The translations under genes were made by a program, and so were the position numbers. Shown piece after piece: positions 1 through 10,755 of a stretch of 64,000 nt of DNA. Each line of letters starts with the position of its first letter. Within the stretch, counting starts at the first letter, position 1. Origin of the DNA: Lytechinus variegatus (taxonomy: Eukaryota > Echinodermata > Echinoidea > Temnopleuroida > Toxopneustidae); assembly GCF_018143015.1 (NCBI RefSeq), contig NC_054755.1, positions 8,797,124 through 8,861,123 of the forward strand, read 5' to 3'. Under the pieces are notes generated by a model, which saw only the letters and a list, made by a program, of their open reading frames with translations, was not told where the DNA came from and ran no database searches.

Positions 1-479
1 GGACTGCATGAATGAAGGTCTCAACATGTAAATTATCATTCAAGATAATGCATTTTCTTATCCATAATGCATTGCGCGATATACCTACTCGTCGCTTCTG
101 AAGTATTTTTTTTTCTTCTAAAATCAACTCATCGGAAAGATTAATGCTTTTTTATGATTGATCATACAAGAATAACCCGTATTGAGTGATTCTGATGACA
201 CCAATACATAATTCAAGTATTCATTAATCCCATACACTCATCATTTTTTTTCCAAGGAAAGAATTTGGTCTACTCAATCGAAAGAGTTGTTTCAAAATTG
301 ATTACATTGTGAGATTACTTCACTCTATAAAACGAACAAAGTTAGCAAATGAAACAAAGTAGAAAAATACTCGTAGAGAATAAATGAATTACGGGGGGGG
401 GGGCATCTGTCACCAATATATTTCCATCAACCTTCACCGATTAACCGTATACATAAGACAAACATATTTCACAGTCCAG
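1..479. other. AT-rich intergenic, no gene seen
   Basis: No open frame of note and no repeat that I recognise. A run of ten G lies near 393-402. Confidence 0.5.
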
Positions 480-625
480 GGGCCCGTTGCAGAAAGAGTT
501 GCGTTTAAACGCAAGTCAAAAAATCCATCGCAAGTCCCAAATGCGCGCTGTTGATTGGTTGAAAATGAAGTTGCGCGTGATTTTTAAAGATGCGTTTGAC
601 TGCAACTCTTTCTGCAACGGGCCCC
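480..625. repeat. Palindromic MITE, family A copy 1
   Basis: Terminal inverted repeats read GGCCCGTTGCAGAAAGAG at the left and its complement at the right, around an interior with TTGATTGGTTGAAA. The same element recurs at 1,217 and 56,658. No coding capacity. Class not determined. Confidence 0.85.
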
Positions 626-774
626 AGGGCCTATGAACATAACATGAAATAAGAGACCTCCTTGTTGTTTAAACATTTTATTTTGCTTAAAAAATAAAAT
701 GATTTATTTCACTGGTAGTGTTAGTCCGCGCGTCCTTGTCTTTATGTATCTTTTTATTTATTTACATATACATA

Positions 775-803
775 CATATATATATATAAATATATATATG
801 TGT
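775..803. repeat. (TA)n microsatellite
   Basis: Alternating TA tract with a few interruptions. Confidence 0.8.
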
Positions 804-866
804 ATATCTATTGGGGGCACAGCGGAAATCAGGTCAGTGAGTTGTTTGTCTCGAAAATGCTCTTCA

Positions 867-1015
867 GGGGCCCGTTTCATAAAACTTGTTATACTAACAA
901 ATTCGCAATGACAGTTACAGGCTACTGATATCCTTCAATCTTATTGGTTGATAATAATGTTGTTATAAAAAATTATGTATTAGTTATTATAACAGGTCTT
1001 TATGAAACTGGGCCC
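867..1015. repeat. Palindromic MITE, family B copy 1
   Basis: The left end GGGCCCGTTTCATAAA pairs with the right end TTTATGAAACTGGGCCC. Internal TATTGGTTGATAATAA. Related termini recur at 26,021, and looser relatives at 35,941 and 39,033. Confidence 0.75.
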
Positions 1016-1216
1016 TGATGACATCACTGATGTAAGGTGCATCCTCTTATTGGTTGATAATAAATTTGTTTATTTGGCATTTGTTACTGTAACGGATTGA
1101 TATCAATGGGGGACCAGAAACTCATTAAAACTGCTTTACTGACAATGATACCATAACTGAATATTGTCATTGTTGATATCAGTCTAGAAAGATAAGAATC
1201 CAATTTATTGTCAACT

Positions 1217-1362
1217 GGGGTCCGTTGCAGAAAGATTTGCAATCAATCGCAACTCTAAAAATCATGCGCAACTTGATTTTCAACCAATCAACAGCGCGCA
1301 TTTGGGACTTGCGATTGATTTTGTTGGCTTGCGTTTAAACGCAACTCTTTCTGCAACGGGCC
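1217..1362. repeat. Palindromic MITE, family A copy 2
   Basis: Same ends as the copy at 480, with the interior in the opposite orientation (CAACCAATCAACAGCGCGCA). Confidence 0.85.
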
Positions 1363-1829
1363 ACAGATCGGATACGTTGAAATCTATAAGAGTGATCGAT
1401 CTGTTTTGAGTTGTAATGAATTATGGATTGAAAGAAAGCGACATCCACCCCCTTTCTTGTTCTGACGACCGACCCGTGCCAATGTATCAATATTTATGTA
1501 GATTAATGAGGTCTGTACTCTTATACTCTTAGCGTAATTGCATGCAGTATTCAACATGTTCCATAGCAAATTGAATTCATTCATCGTGTGAGGACAATGC
1601 ATGTTATCAATAAAGACTGAATTTTTTGATACTTTGGTCTGAATAAAAACAGAAAATGTAGGTTAGGGTTTGATGAAACCAAAATTTAATGAAGGAGTTT
1701 ATTCATAGTTTGTGTCATTCATTTCAAAAAGTGACCAAGAGACTGAATTGGCCTGAACATCCATCAAATTATATATGTATATATATATATATATATTGTG
1801 TGTGTGTGCGTGTGTGTGTGTATTTTGAG
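1363..1829. other. Intergenic with (AT)n(GT)n tract
   Basis: No gene seen. An AT tract passing into a GT tract occupies about 1,773-1,822. Confidence 0.6.
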
Positions 1830-1986
1830 TTTTGTCAGACGTGTATCGATCAGATTTGATTATTTACGTCTGGGACCGACCTTTAACGTCACTAACCGAA
1901 AGACGTGACCAGGTCTCGAACCTCGAACATCTGCATCAATCTGTAACTTCCCCCAGAGCTTGGATTACAGGTGCACGCCACAACGG
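1830..1986 (-). ncRNA. Possible 7SL/SRP-RNA-like relic or Pol III SINE
   Basis: Read on the minus strand from about 1,986, the sequence starts GTGGCGTGCACCTGTAATCC, which resembles the 5' (Alu) domain of 7SL RNA with its CTGTAAT loop. A B-box-like GGTTCGAGACC follows, then a short hairpin (GTCAC...GTGAC). No A-rich tail or clean terminator was found. It could be a diverged SRP RNA pseudogene, a 7SL-derived SINE, or chance similarity. Rejecting chance needs a covariance-model search. Confidence 0.3.
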
Positions 1987-2118
1987 AATTTTAGATTTAC
2001 TGAATGTTCAGCATGGTTTCGTAACAATGAAGAGCGTAGAATAATTTTTAATCCATGTATATAGTTTAATAGGAAATTCAGTAATCGTTTGTAATCCATT
2101 ATGTGGGTATTCTGTATT

Positions 2119-2922
2119 TAAAGGTCAAGTCCACCTTAGGAAAATGCTGACTTGAATAAATAGAGAAAAATCAAACTACCATGGTGCTGAAATTTTCATT
2201 TAAAAATCGGATGTAAATAAGTTATGACATTTTAAAGTGTCGCTTATTTTTTACAAAACAGTGATATGCACAACAGTGGCGTAACTAGGATTTTCCACGG
2301 GGGGGGCAAAATCTTCCGCAAAAAAAATTTACCAAAAAAAGGCCTTCATCCAGAAATAAAGGATTTCCTGCCAGGCAAAAAATTGACAAGCAAAAAAAAA
2401 GGTCTTCAACTTCTCGTCAGGGGGGCAGGGATAGGTCCCTTGCATGGGCTGTGACCCGTACGTACGCTAGTCATGCAAGTGATGCACAACTAGGTGAATC
2501 AGTCGATGATGTCCATCACTTACTGTTTATTTTGTTTTTTTGTTTGAACTACACAATATTTAATTTTTATTAGATTTGACATTAAGGACCAACTTGACTG
2601 AACCATATAGTATTAAACAATGCTAATTCCACATGTTCAGGGAGGAATAAATTGTTGTATCACTTGACAATGAGGAAAAAAAATAGAATATTTCATTTAA
2701 TAAAAAAAAAAAAAAAATAGTGAGTGGATGACGTCATAGTCACCTCATTTGCATACCATCTAGGATGTGCATATAACTGTTTTGTGAAATTAAGCGAAAT
2801 TTTAAAATGTCATATCTTTCTTATTTTACATCCGATTTTGATGAAATTTTCAGTGTTATGCTTGTTGGATTTTTTTCTTTTTTCAAATCAACTTTTTGTT
2901 GGGGTGGACTTGTCCTTTAAGC
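2119..2922. repeat. Long MITE, family G copy 1 (with nested insert)
   Basis: The left end AAAGGTCAAGTCCACC pairs with the right end GGTGGACTTGTCCTTTAA. The arms carry a conserved piece of the type CATCAAAATCGGATGTAA followed by AAGTTATGACATTTTAAA. Longer than its relatives at 7,149 and 8,286 because another element is inserted at 2,274-2,481. Confidence 0.8.
2274..2481. mobile_element. hAT-like MITE inserted in family G element
   Basis: A 208-bp insert starting CAGTGGCGTAACTAGG and ending CTAGTCATGCAAGTG, flanked on both sides by ATGCACAA (2,266-2,273 and 2,482-2,489). The first and last 15 bases match as imperfect inverted repeats at 11 positions. An 8-bp duplication and a CA..TG end fit the hAT superfamily. 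No transposase. Confidence 0.6.
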
Positions 2923-3515
2923 ACTTTTTGCTGAGAAATAACAATGTTTACAACTGTATGATTATGTTAGATATTCATCTTTAAATTATTGTTCTTTACT
3001 GTTCGGGTAAGAATATTAGTGACAATTACCATTGCTGAAGTTGAAAAGATTTATATCATGACCCTAACTGTTTTAATAAGAAGATTAAATTTTAGTATTG
3101 GAACCTTCTCCGACAGGATGAGCATGATTTCTTCAGTAAAGTTACAAAAACTAATCGCTTCGCTTCCTGCTTGTCGTTATTCTGTTGTATGAAGCTTGAA
3201 GAATACATGGTCGGAAAAGCAAAAGTACTGGGAAGGAGTGAGAATACTGATTTAACTGAAAATACTAAAAATACTTAGATGAGTGAGGATACTGAAATTG
3301 ATGAGATACCGAGATATGGAGATACTGAATACTGGAATGACTGAGATAATGGAGATACGGAATGACGGAGATGTTGAAATCCATGAGATATAATCTAAGT
3401 TACTGAGAAGGAACAAAGAGTCAGAAGTGAAAAAGACGGACTTAACACCAACTGGTTGTATATTGCAGCCGAAACGAACCAGCTCGTCATGAAAGAAAGT
3501 CGGTTCGGCTACAAT
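2923..3515. repeat. Intergenic with degenerate GAGATACTGA tandem repeats
   Basis: No gene seen. From about 3,230 to 3,390 a short unit resembling GAGATACTGAA recurs with substitutions and spacing changes. A (TG)n tract follows at 3,516-3,540. Confidence 0.5.
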
Positions 3516-3579
3516 ATGTGTGTGTGTGTGTGTATGTGGGGGGGAGGGGCGGGTGTACTCTATTAAATGGCATTTTTTC

Positions 3580-3835
3580 AATAAATTGAAAAACGATTAT
3601 ATTTGTGCGGTGGATCATAAAGTTAAGTTATCTGAATTTAGACATAATGGTGTAGGTGTGCCACAAGAGACTAAATTTGGTCCGATTCTGTTTCTAGTAA
3701 TGATAAACGATGCCTGTAAAGATTCCGATGTCTTATTTCAAATTATGGAGACGATCTGACGCTAGTAGAATGCAGAACAAGATCCCAGACACCTTACTTG
3801 CAAAGCCAATAAGAATGTCCTTAATCATCATGACT
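3580..3835 (+). pseudogene. LINE reverse transcriptase fragment
   Basis: The reading frame contains VPQETKFGPILFLVMIND, the diverged form of the RT motif usually read as VPQGS.LGP.LF...IND. After a one-base frame change, YGDDLTLVE follows, which is the catalytic Y/F-x-D-D block. Stops and the frame break show it is dead. It is a non-LTR retrotransposon remnant and too short to place in a clade. Confidence 0.75.
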
Positions 3836-4302
3836 TTGTTAGTAGCATGAAATTAAACCCATTTAAATATTAGTCAATGTCATAAAGGAGAAGGCTGCAT
3901 TTTGAGGCCGTTATACATGAAATGCCTGATATTCAATATTTTCTCACCGTTTTTAGTCGGGTTCTATTGGTCTTTGTTTTCCAGGTGATAATTATGTGGT
4001 CGTTGCTTGTCTTCTCTCATTACAATCTTGCAGACGCCTATAAATATATTCGCAAACAACTAGGCTTGGCTGGGTGACTACATACACATATGAATTTTCC
4101 ACCTTTTGCACCACATTCATGCACCCCCAAAATGATTGTGGTTAATTGAGGCGGAGCAAAAATCATAGTTTAGGTGCATTACAAGGGGGCCATATCCAGA
4201 CTTAAATTTGGTATCAAATAAAAGGGTATCATAATTTATGCTCCAGTACGTAGCCTCAGTTTTGGCACTGCCGCAAATGTCGAGAGGCGGTCAATACAGT
4301 AA

Positions 4303-4662
4303 AGGCCTGGGAGCGTTTCATCAATATTGGCATCCGACAAGTTGTCAGATCAGACATCTTTCCATGATTTTGATTGGCTGAGAGGCACTGTTCCTATGGT
4401 AACTGTCGGATAAAATGGGACTTGTCGGATAAAACATCCGACAAGTCCTTTCATGAAACGCCCTCCTGGTCACACCGCCCGAGCGTTGTTGGAGCGGTCG
4501 TGGAGCGGTAGGGAAAGAGGGTCGAATTTCGCTCACAAAAATCGAAAAAAAAAAAAACAATCGAAATCGAAAATGGTGAACGGTAGCGAGCGGCGATGAT
4601 TTTTTTTTCTCTCCGCTCCACGACCGCTCCAACAACGCTCGGGCGGTGTGACCAAGCCTTAA
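4303..4662. repeat. MITE family D, interrupted by family C
   Basis: The right arm ends GGTGTGACCAAGCCTTAA. The left arm TAAAGGCCTGG...TGGTCACACCGCC is split by the insert at 4,311-4,464. The inner arms carry GAGCGTTGTTGGAGCGGTCG and its complement. Confidence 0.75.
4311..4464. mobile_element. MITE family C copy 1, nested in family D
   Basis: Ends GAGCGTTTCATCAATA and TTTCATGAAACGCCCT. Interior GATTTTGATTGGCTGAGAGG and repeated CCGACAAGT. CCTGG occurs immediately on both sides (4,306-4,310 and 4,465-4,469), a likely target duplication. Confidence 0.75.
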
Positions 4663-5232
4663 GGAGGTCAAGGTCTTACATCTCGTGCACAAGGGTACCA
4701 TACATTTAAAACCGGTCGGATATTCTGGTACTATGACTAATAATGTATATCCAATGTCAATATTCAGTTTTATCTACTCGATGGGATTAAGTGTCAGAGT
4801 TCATCTCCCCCTCCCCTCCCAACCGCTGCAAAACGCCAAAGTCAAAGTTGCACCCATAATTTGTGCATTCGGCTTACTTGTGCTATAGGTAGGTACGGCT
4901 GAATATGTGTTATGCATGCAGGGTGTCCAGAGGCAACATTTGGCTTAATTGCTTTTCTTTTTTAATTAATAGACATATTGATTGATTGTCTGAAAACGGT
5001 TCATTGATGACTATACGGAATTTGGCAGAGGTCTTTTTTTACATTATTATTTATGGTGAGCACATAATAATATGAATAATAATGATGATAATAAAATAAT
5101 AATAACAGTCAAACAAAATACAAATAAACAAGTAAACCCATTATATTGGTTTATATGGCGTTTAACACTTAAGCCTATTTTATAAGGAGTCTTGTCTGTA
5201 CACCACTGACGTTCGCCTTGGAAAAATAGCGC
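4663..5232. other. Intergenic, no gene seen
   Basis: AT-rich with a loose AAT/GAT tract at about 5,060-5,110. Nothing else recognised. Confidence 0.5.
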
Positions 5233-5415
5233 AGGATTTTCACCTTATTTCTCATCATATACCTCATTTTAAAATCTTACTTGAAAGCTCGCATGGAATA
5301 GATAGATACCTTGATCAAACGAAACTCAATCAGTTAACTTCAATCGACCCATTTGTTCTCCCTCTTTCACTTTTCATATTTTAAGTCATTACACAATATC
5401 TTTAGAATATTCAAT
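5233..5415 (+). repeat. Dispersed repeat, copy 1 of 2
   Basis: About 180 bp starting CAGGATTTTCACCTTATTTC and containing CAATCGACCCATTTGTTCTC. It recurs in the same orientation at 6,347-6,525. Class unknown. Confidence 0.7.
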
Positions 5416-5488
5416 TAAAATCATTATACATGAAAAAGGTAGTTTTCGCATTTACTATGTACGGGGAATATCTCTACAACGCATTTAT

Positions 5489-5722
5489 TACTTATTCCTT
5501 TGAAAATGCAATAAAAATCACAATGGTGATCTGAGAGGCTTTTGTCGAAAGTTGGTGGACTGGGACAGCAGATCATCCGACGATTTGCACCGGACGAACA
5601 ATTGCAAATTATGTTATTGTCAAGGGTCAAGAGATTCCGATGCTGTCCCAGTCCAACAACTTTCGATAAAAGCCTCTCAGCTCCCCCATTGTGATTTGAC
5701 TTGCATTTTCGAAGGAATTAGT
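5489..5722. repeat. Palindromic MITE
   Basis: Left arm TCCTTTGAAAATGCA...GTCGAAAGTTGG.GGACTGG against right arm CCAGTCCAACAACTTTCGA...TGCATTTTCGAAGGA. About 95-bp arms around a short centre. Confidence 0.8.
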
Positions 5723-6346
5723 AAGTTGTAGATTTCCCCATAGAAAAGCGAAAAGTTTGAATTGATAGGGGAGAAGGCCCACTGTGAAAAAGTGTTCATG
5801 GGTTATGGCCACCTGACCAAAATGTAATTATATATGCAATGTTGTTTCTTTTAAACGATGGGAAAAACGAAAACAACTTTTCTTCTTCTTTTTTTTTTTG
5901 CTTGTCCAATTTTCCGCGGAAGAAATGACTTTCAATTTAAGGTGAACACTTCTTTTTTGCTGGTCAAATTTTAATCAGGATAATATGCCCTCCCCCCTTC
6001 GAAAATCCTGGATCCGCCCCTGCTTCGGCAATATTTTCTGCTTTGATTAAAACCAACTGTACCATCACGCTGAAAGGGACGACTTACGCCAGTGGCGTAA
6101 TGAGCCGAAATAGTTGAGGGGGCCAGATATGGCGTACCGGGCAAAAATGTTGACATTTTTACTTCATAAGTGCTGTTTTGTAATAGATTTTGACATTGTA
6201 TTAAAAATATTGTATTTCTGCACCATTTCTCTTTCCTTTTCATTTCCTTTAATTTACCTTTCTCATTTTTTTTGTTGGTCATGATTTTTTTAATCTTTTG
6301 CTTTGGGGGAGGGGTAGCAAGCGACCCAGCCTTATGAAAAATAAGA
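5723..6346. other. Intergenic with repeat scraps
   Basis: No gene. Fragments such as TCGAAAATCCTGGATCCGCC (about 5,999-6,018) and AGTGGCGTAATGAGCC (about 6,091) look like ends of dispersed hAT-like repeats, but I could not pair termini. Confidence 0.45.
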
Positions 6347-6525
6347 CAGGATTTTAACCTTATTTCTCATCATACCCCTCATTTTGCAGTCTTATTTAAA
6401 AGCTCACATGGAATAGATAGACTCCTTGTTCAAACAAAACTCTATCAAACAATCGACCCATTTGTTCTCTCTTTTTCTCCTTTCATATTTTGAGTCATTA
6501 CACAGTATCTTTACAATATTCAATA
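6347..6525 (+). repeat. Dispersed repeat, copy 2 of 2
   Basis: Direct-orientation homologue of 5,233-5,415, sharing CAATCGACCCATTTGTTCTC and GAGTCATTACACA. Confidence 0.7.
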
Positions 6526-7148
6526 TTTAAGGATCTGGCGCACCCTTTAGGTGTCATTTTTTTAGAAATATGCAACGGAAATTTGAGTCTTATGTTTTGT
6601 GTGTTATTAAGGGGGAGGGCCAGAGTCCCCCATCCTCCTGTTCCGAGTTGCGTACAGCAATATAAATACATCATATTGGAGTACTTATATCACTTTGCTA
6701 TTGTGTGGTATTTGTCTCGATTCTATTACGATGACAGAATGTTAAACTGATGCAAAATTTAATCATCTCTCAAGCGAGTTGGAAGGTGGGAGCCAACATG
6801 TCATAATTGGATGCATTTCATAAAGCCGTTTGTGAAGAGAGTGATTTTACAAACGAATATGGAAATATGAAGTGCCCAGAAACCTTTTATGTGACATTTA
6901 AGTGTCACTCACAGTTTCCCTTTTTGTCTTGCTACAGCTATAAAAAAATACACGTTCGTGCTTAATTTTGAAATATTTACAATTATATCGCCCGGGTGTG
7001 GCTATTATGGCAAATTGAGGGTATCAATAATTAATTATCGGTCGGAACATTAGTGTCAGACGAGCAATTACGCCATTTTTAATCAATATTGTCAATAATG
7101 GAAAAATAAGAACTATACACTTTTAGATATTGTTATTATTGAGATTTG
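6526..7148. other. Intergenic, nothing recognised
   Basis: No coding signal and no repeat that I could pair within this window. Confidence 0.5.
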
Positions 7149-7754
7149 TTTAAAGGACAAGTCCACCCCAAGAAATAAAAAATGATTTGAAAAAAAGAGA
7201 ATTCTCTAACAAGCATAACACTGAAAATTTCATCAAAATCGGATGTAAAATAAGAAAGTTATGAAATTTTAAAATTTTGCTTAATTTCACAAAACAGTTA
7301 TATGCACATCCTGGTCGGTATGCAAATGAGGAGACTGATGACGTCATCCACTCACTGTTCCTATTGTATTTTATTATATGAAATAGGGAATATTCTATTC
7401 TTCTCCTCATTGTCAAGTGAAACAGCGATTTATTCCTCTCTGAACATGTAGAATGAGTATTGTTTATACTAAATGATTCAGTCAAGTAAGTTCTTATTGT
7501 CAAATCTATAGAAAAAAAAATGAAATATTGTATAATTCAAACAATAAAAAAGTATAGTAAGTGAGTGAGGAACATCATCGACTGTCTCATTAGAGTTGTG
7601 CATTGCACTGTTTTTGTGAAAAATAAGCAAAACTTTAAAATGTCATAACTTTCTTTTTTTACATCCGTATTTGATGAAATTTTCAGCGTTTTGCTAGTTT
7701 GATTTTTCTCTATTTATTCAAATCAACATTTTTCTGGGGTGAACTTGACCTTTT
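7149..7754. repeat. Long MITE, family G copy 2
   Basis: Ends TTTAAAGGACAAGTCCACCC and GGGGTGAACTTGACC. Both arms carry the conserved CAT.AAAATCGGATGTAA and AAAGTTATGAAATTTTAAA blocks. The centre has TGATGACGTCATCCACTCAC. Confidence 0.85.
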
Positions 7755-8285
7755 TGTTTTTAAAATGAGAAAAGGTTAATAAGCAGAAATCATCTTTTTG
7801 TAAGTCACAACATTACAAGGAAGAAAGCTAATTCAATGATAATTCGAGTTTGAATAATTCATCTATAAAGTGTGCACATGACCTAAATCTCAGTAGAACA
7901 CCTTTTCTTCTTTGATTTGTTGCTAATTTAAACAAGATAAATGATCTGTATATACACCAGAGATGCGAAATAAGGGAGAACACCAGCTTGAATTGGATTA
8001 AGAATAATGTTATAGAATTCAAATATTTACTTTTTTTCACCTCCATTCAGTTTACCGGGAAGTCTGCCCTGAATTGTTTGCATCAATGATTATGCCACTT
8101 TAATAATAATGAAACGTTTTTGTATAGAGCAAAATACATAAGCAACGTTGCATTTCTCTATTAAAGCGCTTTTTACAAAAGGAGTGGAGATGGAGGGGGG
8201 AGCATATACGTATGCTTACATGCATGGAGGCTTCCCAGTATCGTTAGTTTTACCTAGGGAGCTCACCCATGTTCGTTGTACTTCT
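7755..8285. other. Intergenic, nothing recognised
   Basis: No gene or pairable repeat seen. Confidence 0.5.
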
Positions 8286-8867
8286 TACCAACAAAAAGTT
8301 GATTTGAATAAAAAAAAAAGAAAATCCAACAAGCACAACACTGAAAATTTCATCAAAATCGAATGTAAAATAAGAAAGTTAGGACATTTTAAAGATTAGC
8401 TTATTTTTCACAAAATATATAGTTATATGTAAATGCAGATGAGAGAGTCTATGTCCGTCACTCACTATTTCTATGTTTTTTTTATTGTTTGAACTATGCA
8501 ATATCTAAAGTTCTACAGATTTGACAATAATGACAAACTTGACTGAACCATAAAATGTTAAATGGTAATTCCACATGTTCATGGAGAAGTAAAACTTTGT
8601 TTCACAGGAAAATGTGGAGAAAACTTCAATTTTTCATATTTCATATGATAATATACAAATGAATTAGTGAGTGATGTCATGAGTTCCCTCATTTGCATAA
8701 CGACCGGGTTGTGCATATAACCGTTTTGTGAAATCAAGCGAAACTTTAAAATGTCATTACTTTTCTTATCTTACACCCGAATTCGATGACACTTTCAGCG
8801 TTATGCATGTTAGATTTTTCTCTTTTTATTTAAATCATCTTTTTGTTGGGGTGGACTTGTCCTTTAA
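8286..8867. repeat. Long MITE, family G copy 3, left end truncated
   Basis: The left part begins inside the element at ACCAACAAAAAGTTGATTTG. The complete right end is GGGGTGGACTTGTCCTTTAA. Confidence 0.8.
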
Positions 8868-9102
8868 GAATGCAAATGTTAACATTTAACTGTCATTGTA
8901 TATATAAAGTGAATGTTTACCCGATGAATCTTTGTTTGTTTGTAGATTTTTTTTTTCCTCGATAGGTATGACTTTGTGCAAAACCAGTTTTTTTTCTTTC
9001 TTTATTGATTTCTTCTTCTCTCCAGGTCTTTGCCTCGCCCACACTCACGTGCAAGCGGTATCCATGGTCTCTGCAGGAAGCCATGTTTTGCTTTTCGTGT
9101 TA

Positions 9103-10052
9103 TTCTCATAACATTCCCAGTCATTGAAAATCAATCTTTTGCAATGTTGAATGATGATGAGTTTGCAATCTCTTTAGGCCGTATGCTGAAACCCTTCAGA
9201 ATAATTGCAATTCGCCTTATTTTGAAAATCTTGTATCCAAGGCGATGAATTTAGCTGTAGATTCAAACGATAATAACGACAATAATTATCCACAGTTCAA
9301 ACTACTTTGCTATATAAATCAATTCAAATCTCCTGATAAGTCAGCGAATACATTATGCACATATATGGAGCCTGAGCTGTACCTTCAATAATTTACGACT
9401 TTTGACTGATTCATCTCCATAAACCAATTTGTCTGAAGTCGCGTTAATGAGACATTGTTATCCTCATAACATTCCCAGTCATTGAAAATAAACCTTTTGC
9501 AATGTTGAATGGTGATGAGTTTGCAATTTCTTTAGGCCTTCAGAATAATTGCAATTCGCCTTATTTTGAAAATCTTGTATCCAAGGCGATAATAATAATA
9601 ATAATAAACAGTTCTTGTATAGCGCATATCACAATTATGAATAATGTCTCTATGCGCTTCCATAGGACTTGGATATTATTACCCCAGCTGTAGCTTGGCT
9701 GCCGTAATTATTACAGCGCACACGCATTTCAAGGAATAAATTCCTGCTAGGTACCCATTCACCTCACCTGGGTTGAGTGCAGCACAATGTGGATAAATTT
9801 CTTGCTGAAGGAAATTACGCCGAGGCGATGAATTTAGTTGTAGATTCAATCGATAATAACGACAATAATTATCACAATTAAAACTACTTTGCTATATAAA
9901 TCAATTCAAATCTCCTGATAAGTCAGCGAATACATTATGCACATATGAATATATGGAGCCCGAGCTGTAACTTCGATAATTTACGACTTTTAACTGATTC
10001 ACCTCCACAAACCAATTTGTCTGAAGTCGCGTTAATGAGACATTGTTATCTC
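9103..10052 (+). repeat. Tandem duplication of LINE 5' coding region
   Basis: About 355 bp (9,103-9,457, starting CATAACATTCCCAGTCATTG) is repeated directly at about 9,466-10,052. The second unit is longer because a SINE is inserted at 9,591-9,822. Both units include CAATTCAAATCTCCTGATAA and CCAATTTGTCTGAAGTCGCG. The translated sequence leads into the LINE endonuclease, so this looks like a duplicated segment of one LINE. Confidence 0.75.
9591..9822 (-). mobile_element. SINE with ACCTGGGT core domain
   Basis: On the minus strand the element runs from GGCGTAATTTCCTTCAGCAA to an ATT-repeat tail (AATAATAATA on the plus strand). AGGCGAT flanks both sides (9,584-9,590 and 9,823-9,829). The core, CACCTGGGTTGAGTGCAGCA on the plus strand, resembles that of the SINE at 41,640. 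The tRNA-like head is missing, so this copy is 5'-truncated. Confidence 0.75.
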
Positions 10053-10752
10053 AGGAATCTAAGGTTATGTTCACTTCCTGGTTACACATTCGTAGAAAAT
10101 AATAACAGTAACAGAAGAGGAGGAGGTGTGGGTCTCTATATTAATGTAAACCTAGAATATTTTATCCATAGTGAACACTCTTAATTGTATGAACATGATG
10201 AATGCATTGCTGATTACATCGTTATTGAAATTCAAATACAAAAATCTATGAACATTATTACCGCTATACAGACCTCCTAGCTCTAATACACATATATTTT
10301 TGGAATACTTACAAGATTTTCTACAAAATACAGTTTTTAATTAATAAGGAATATTATTCATTACCCGAGTTGGGAATAATTTTCTCTTATAAATCTCAGA
10401 CCATTTTTCGATATTTTCAAGAGCCCCGTTTGGGTTAACGAAATATGATTCCCCGCGGCAAAAGTTCCGAAGAGAAACACCGAATAATAGCGAGGTTGAA
10501 AGAAGGTCTTCAAGACGCTGACTGGTCTGGAGTGTTCAGTTCGCAATACAAAATTACGCATAAAATATATTCATTACAAATTTTACCACACACTTAGATA
10601 GACACGTACCATTATTCAATAAACGTTTTAATTATAAAACGGCACCAAGACTCCCTTGGATATCGAAATCGATACTACGATCAATAAATCAACAAAAACA
10701 ATTTATACTATGCCGATAAAATAAATCGTTCAGAAAAGTTGCATCGCAAATA
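9945..10752 (+). pseudogene. LINE ORF2 endonuclease region (broken)
   Basis: The frame reads NFDNLRLLTDS, then LPGYTFVENNN and RRGGGVGLYINV, the middle of the APE-type endonuclease of non-LTR retrotransposons. After frame changes comes YRPPSSNTHIFLEYLQDF, another hallmark, and near 10,460 a linker piece DADWSGVFSS. Near 10,650 LPWISKSILRSIN matches the stretch upstream of RT. Stops and shifts make it a pseudogene. The inverted-repeat element at 10,756 interrupts it. The RT at 14,660 is probably the continuation. Confidence 0.8.
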
Positions 10753-10755
10753 GTA

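Noticed and set aside
9945..10184. Independent small gene
   Set aside because: Its motifs are those of a LINE endonuclease and the surrounding frames continue the LINE.
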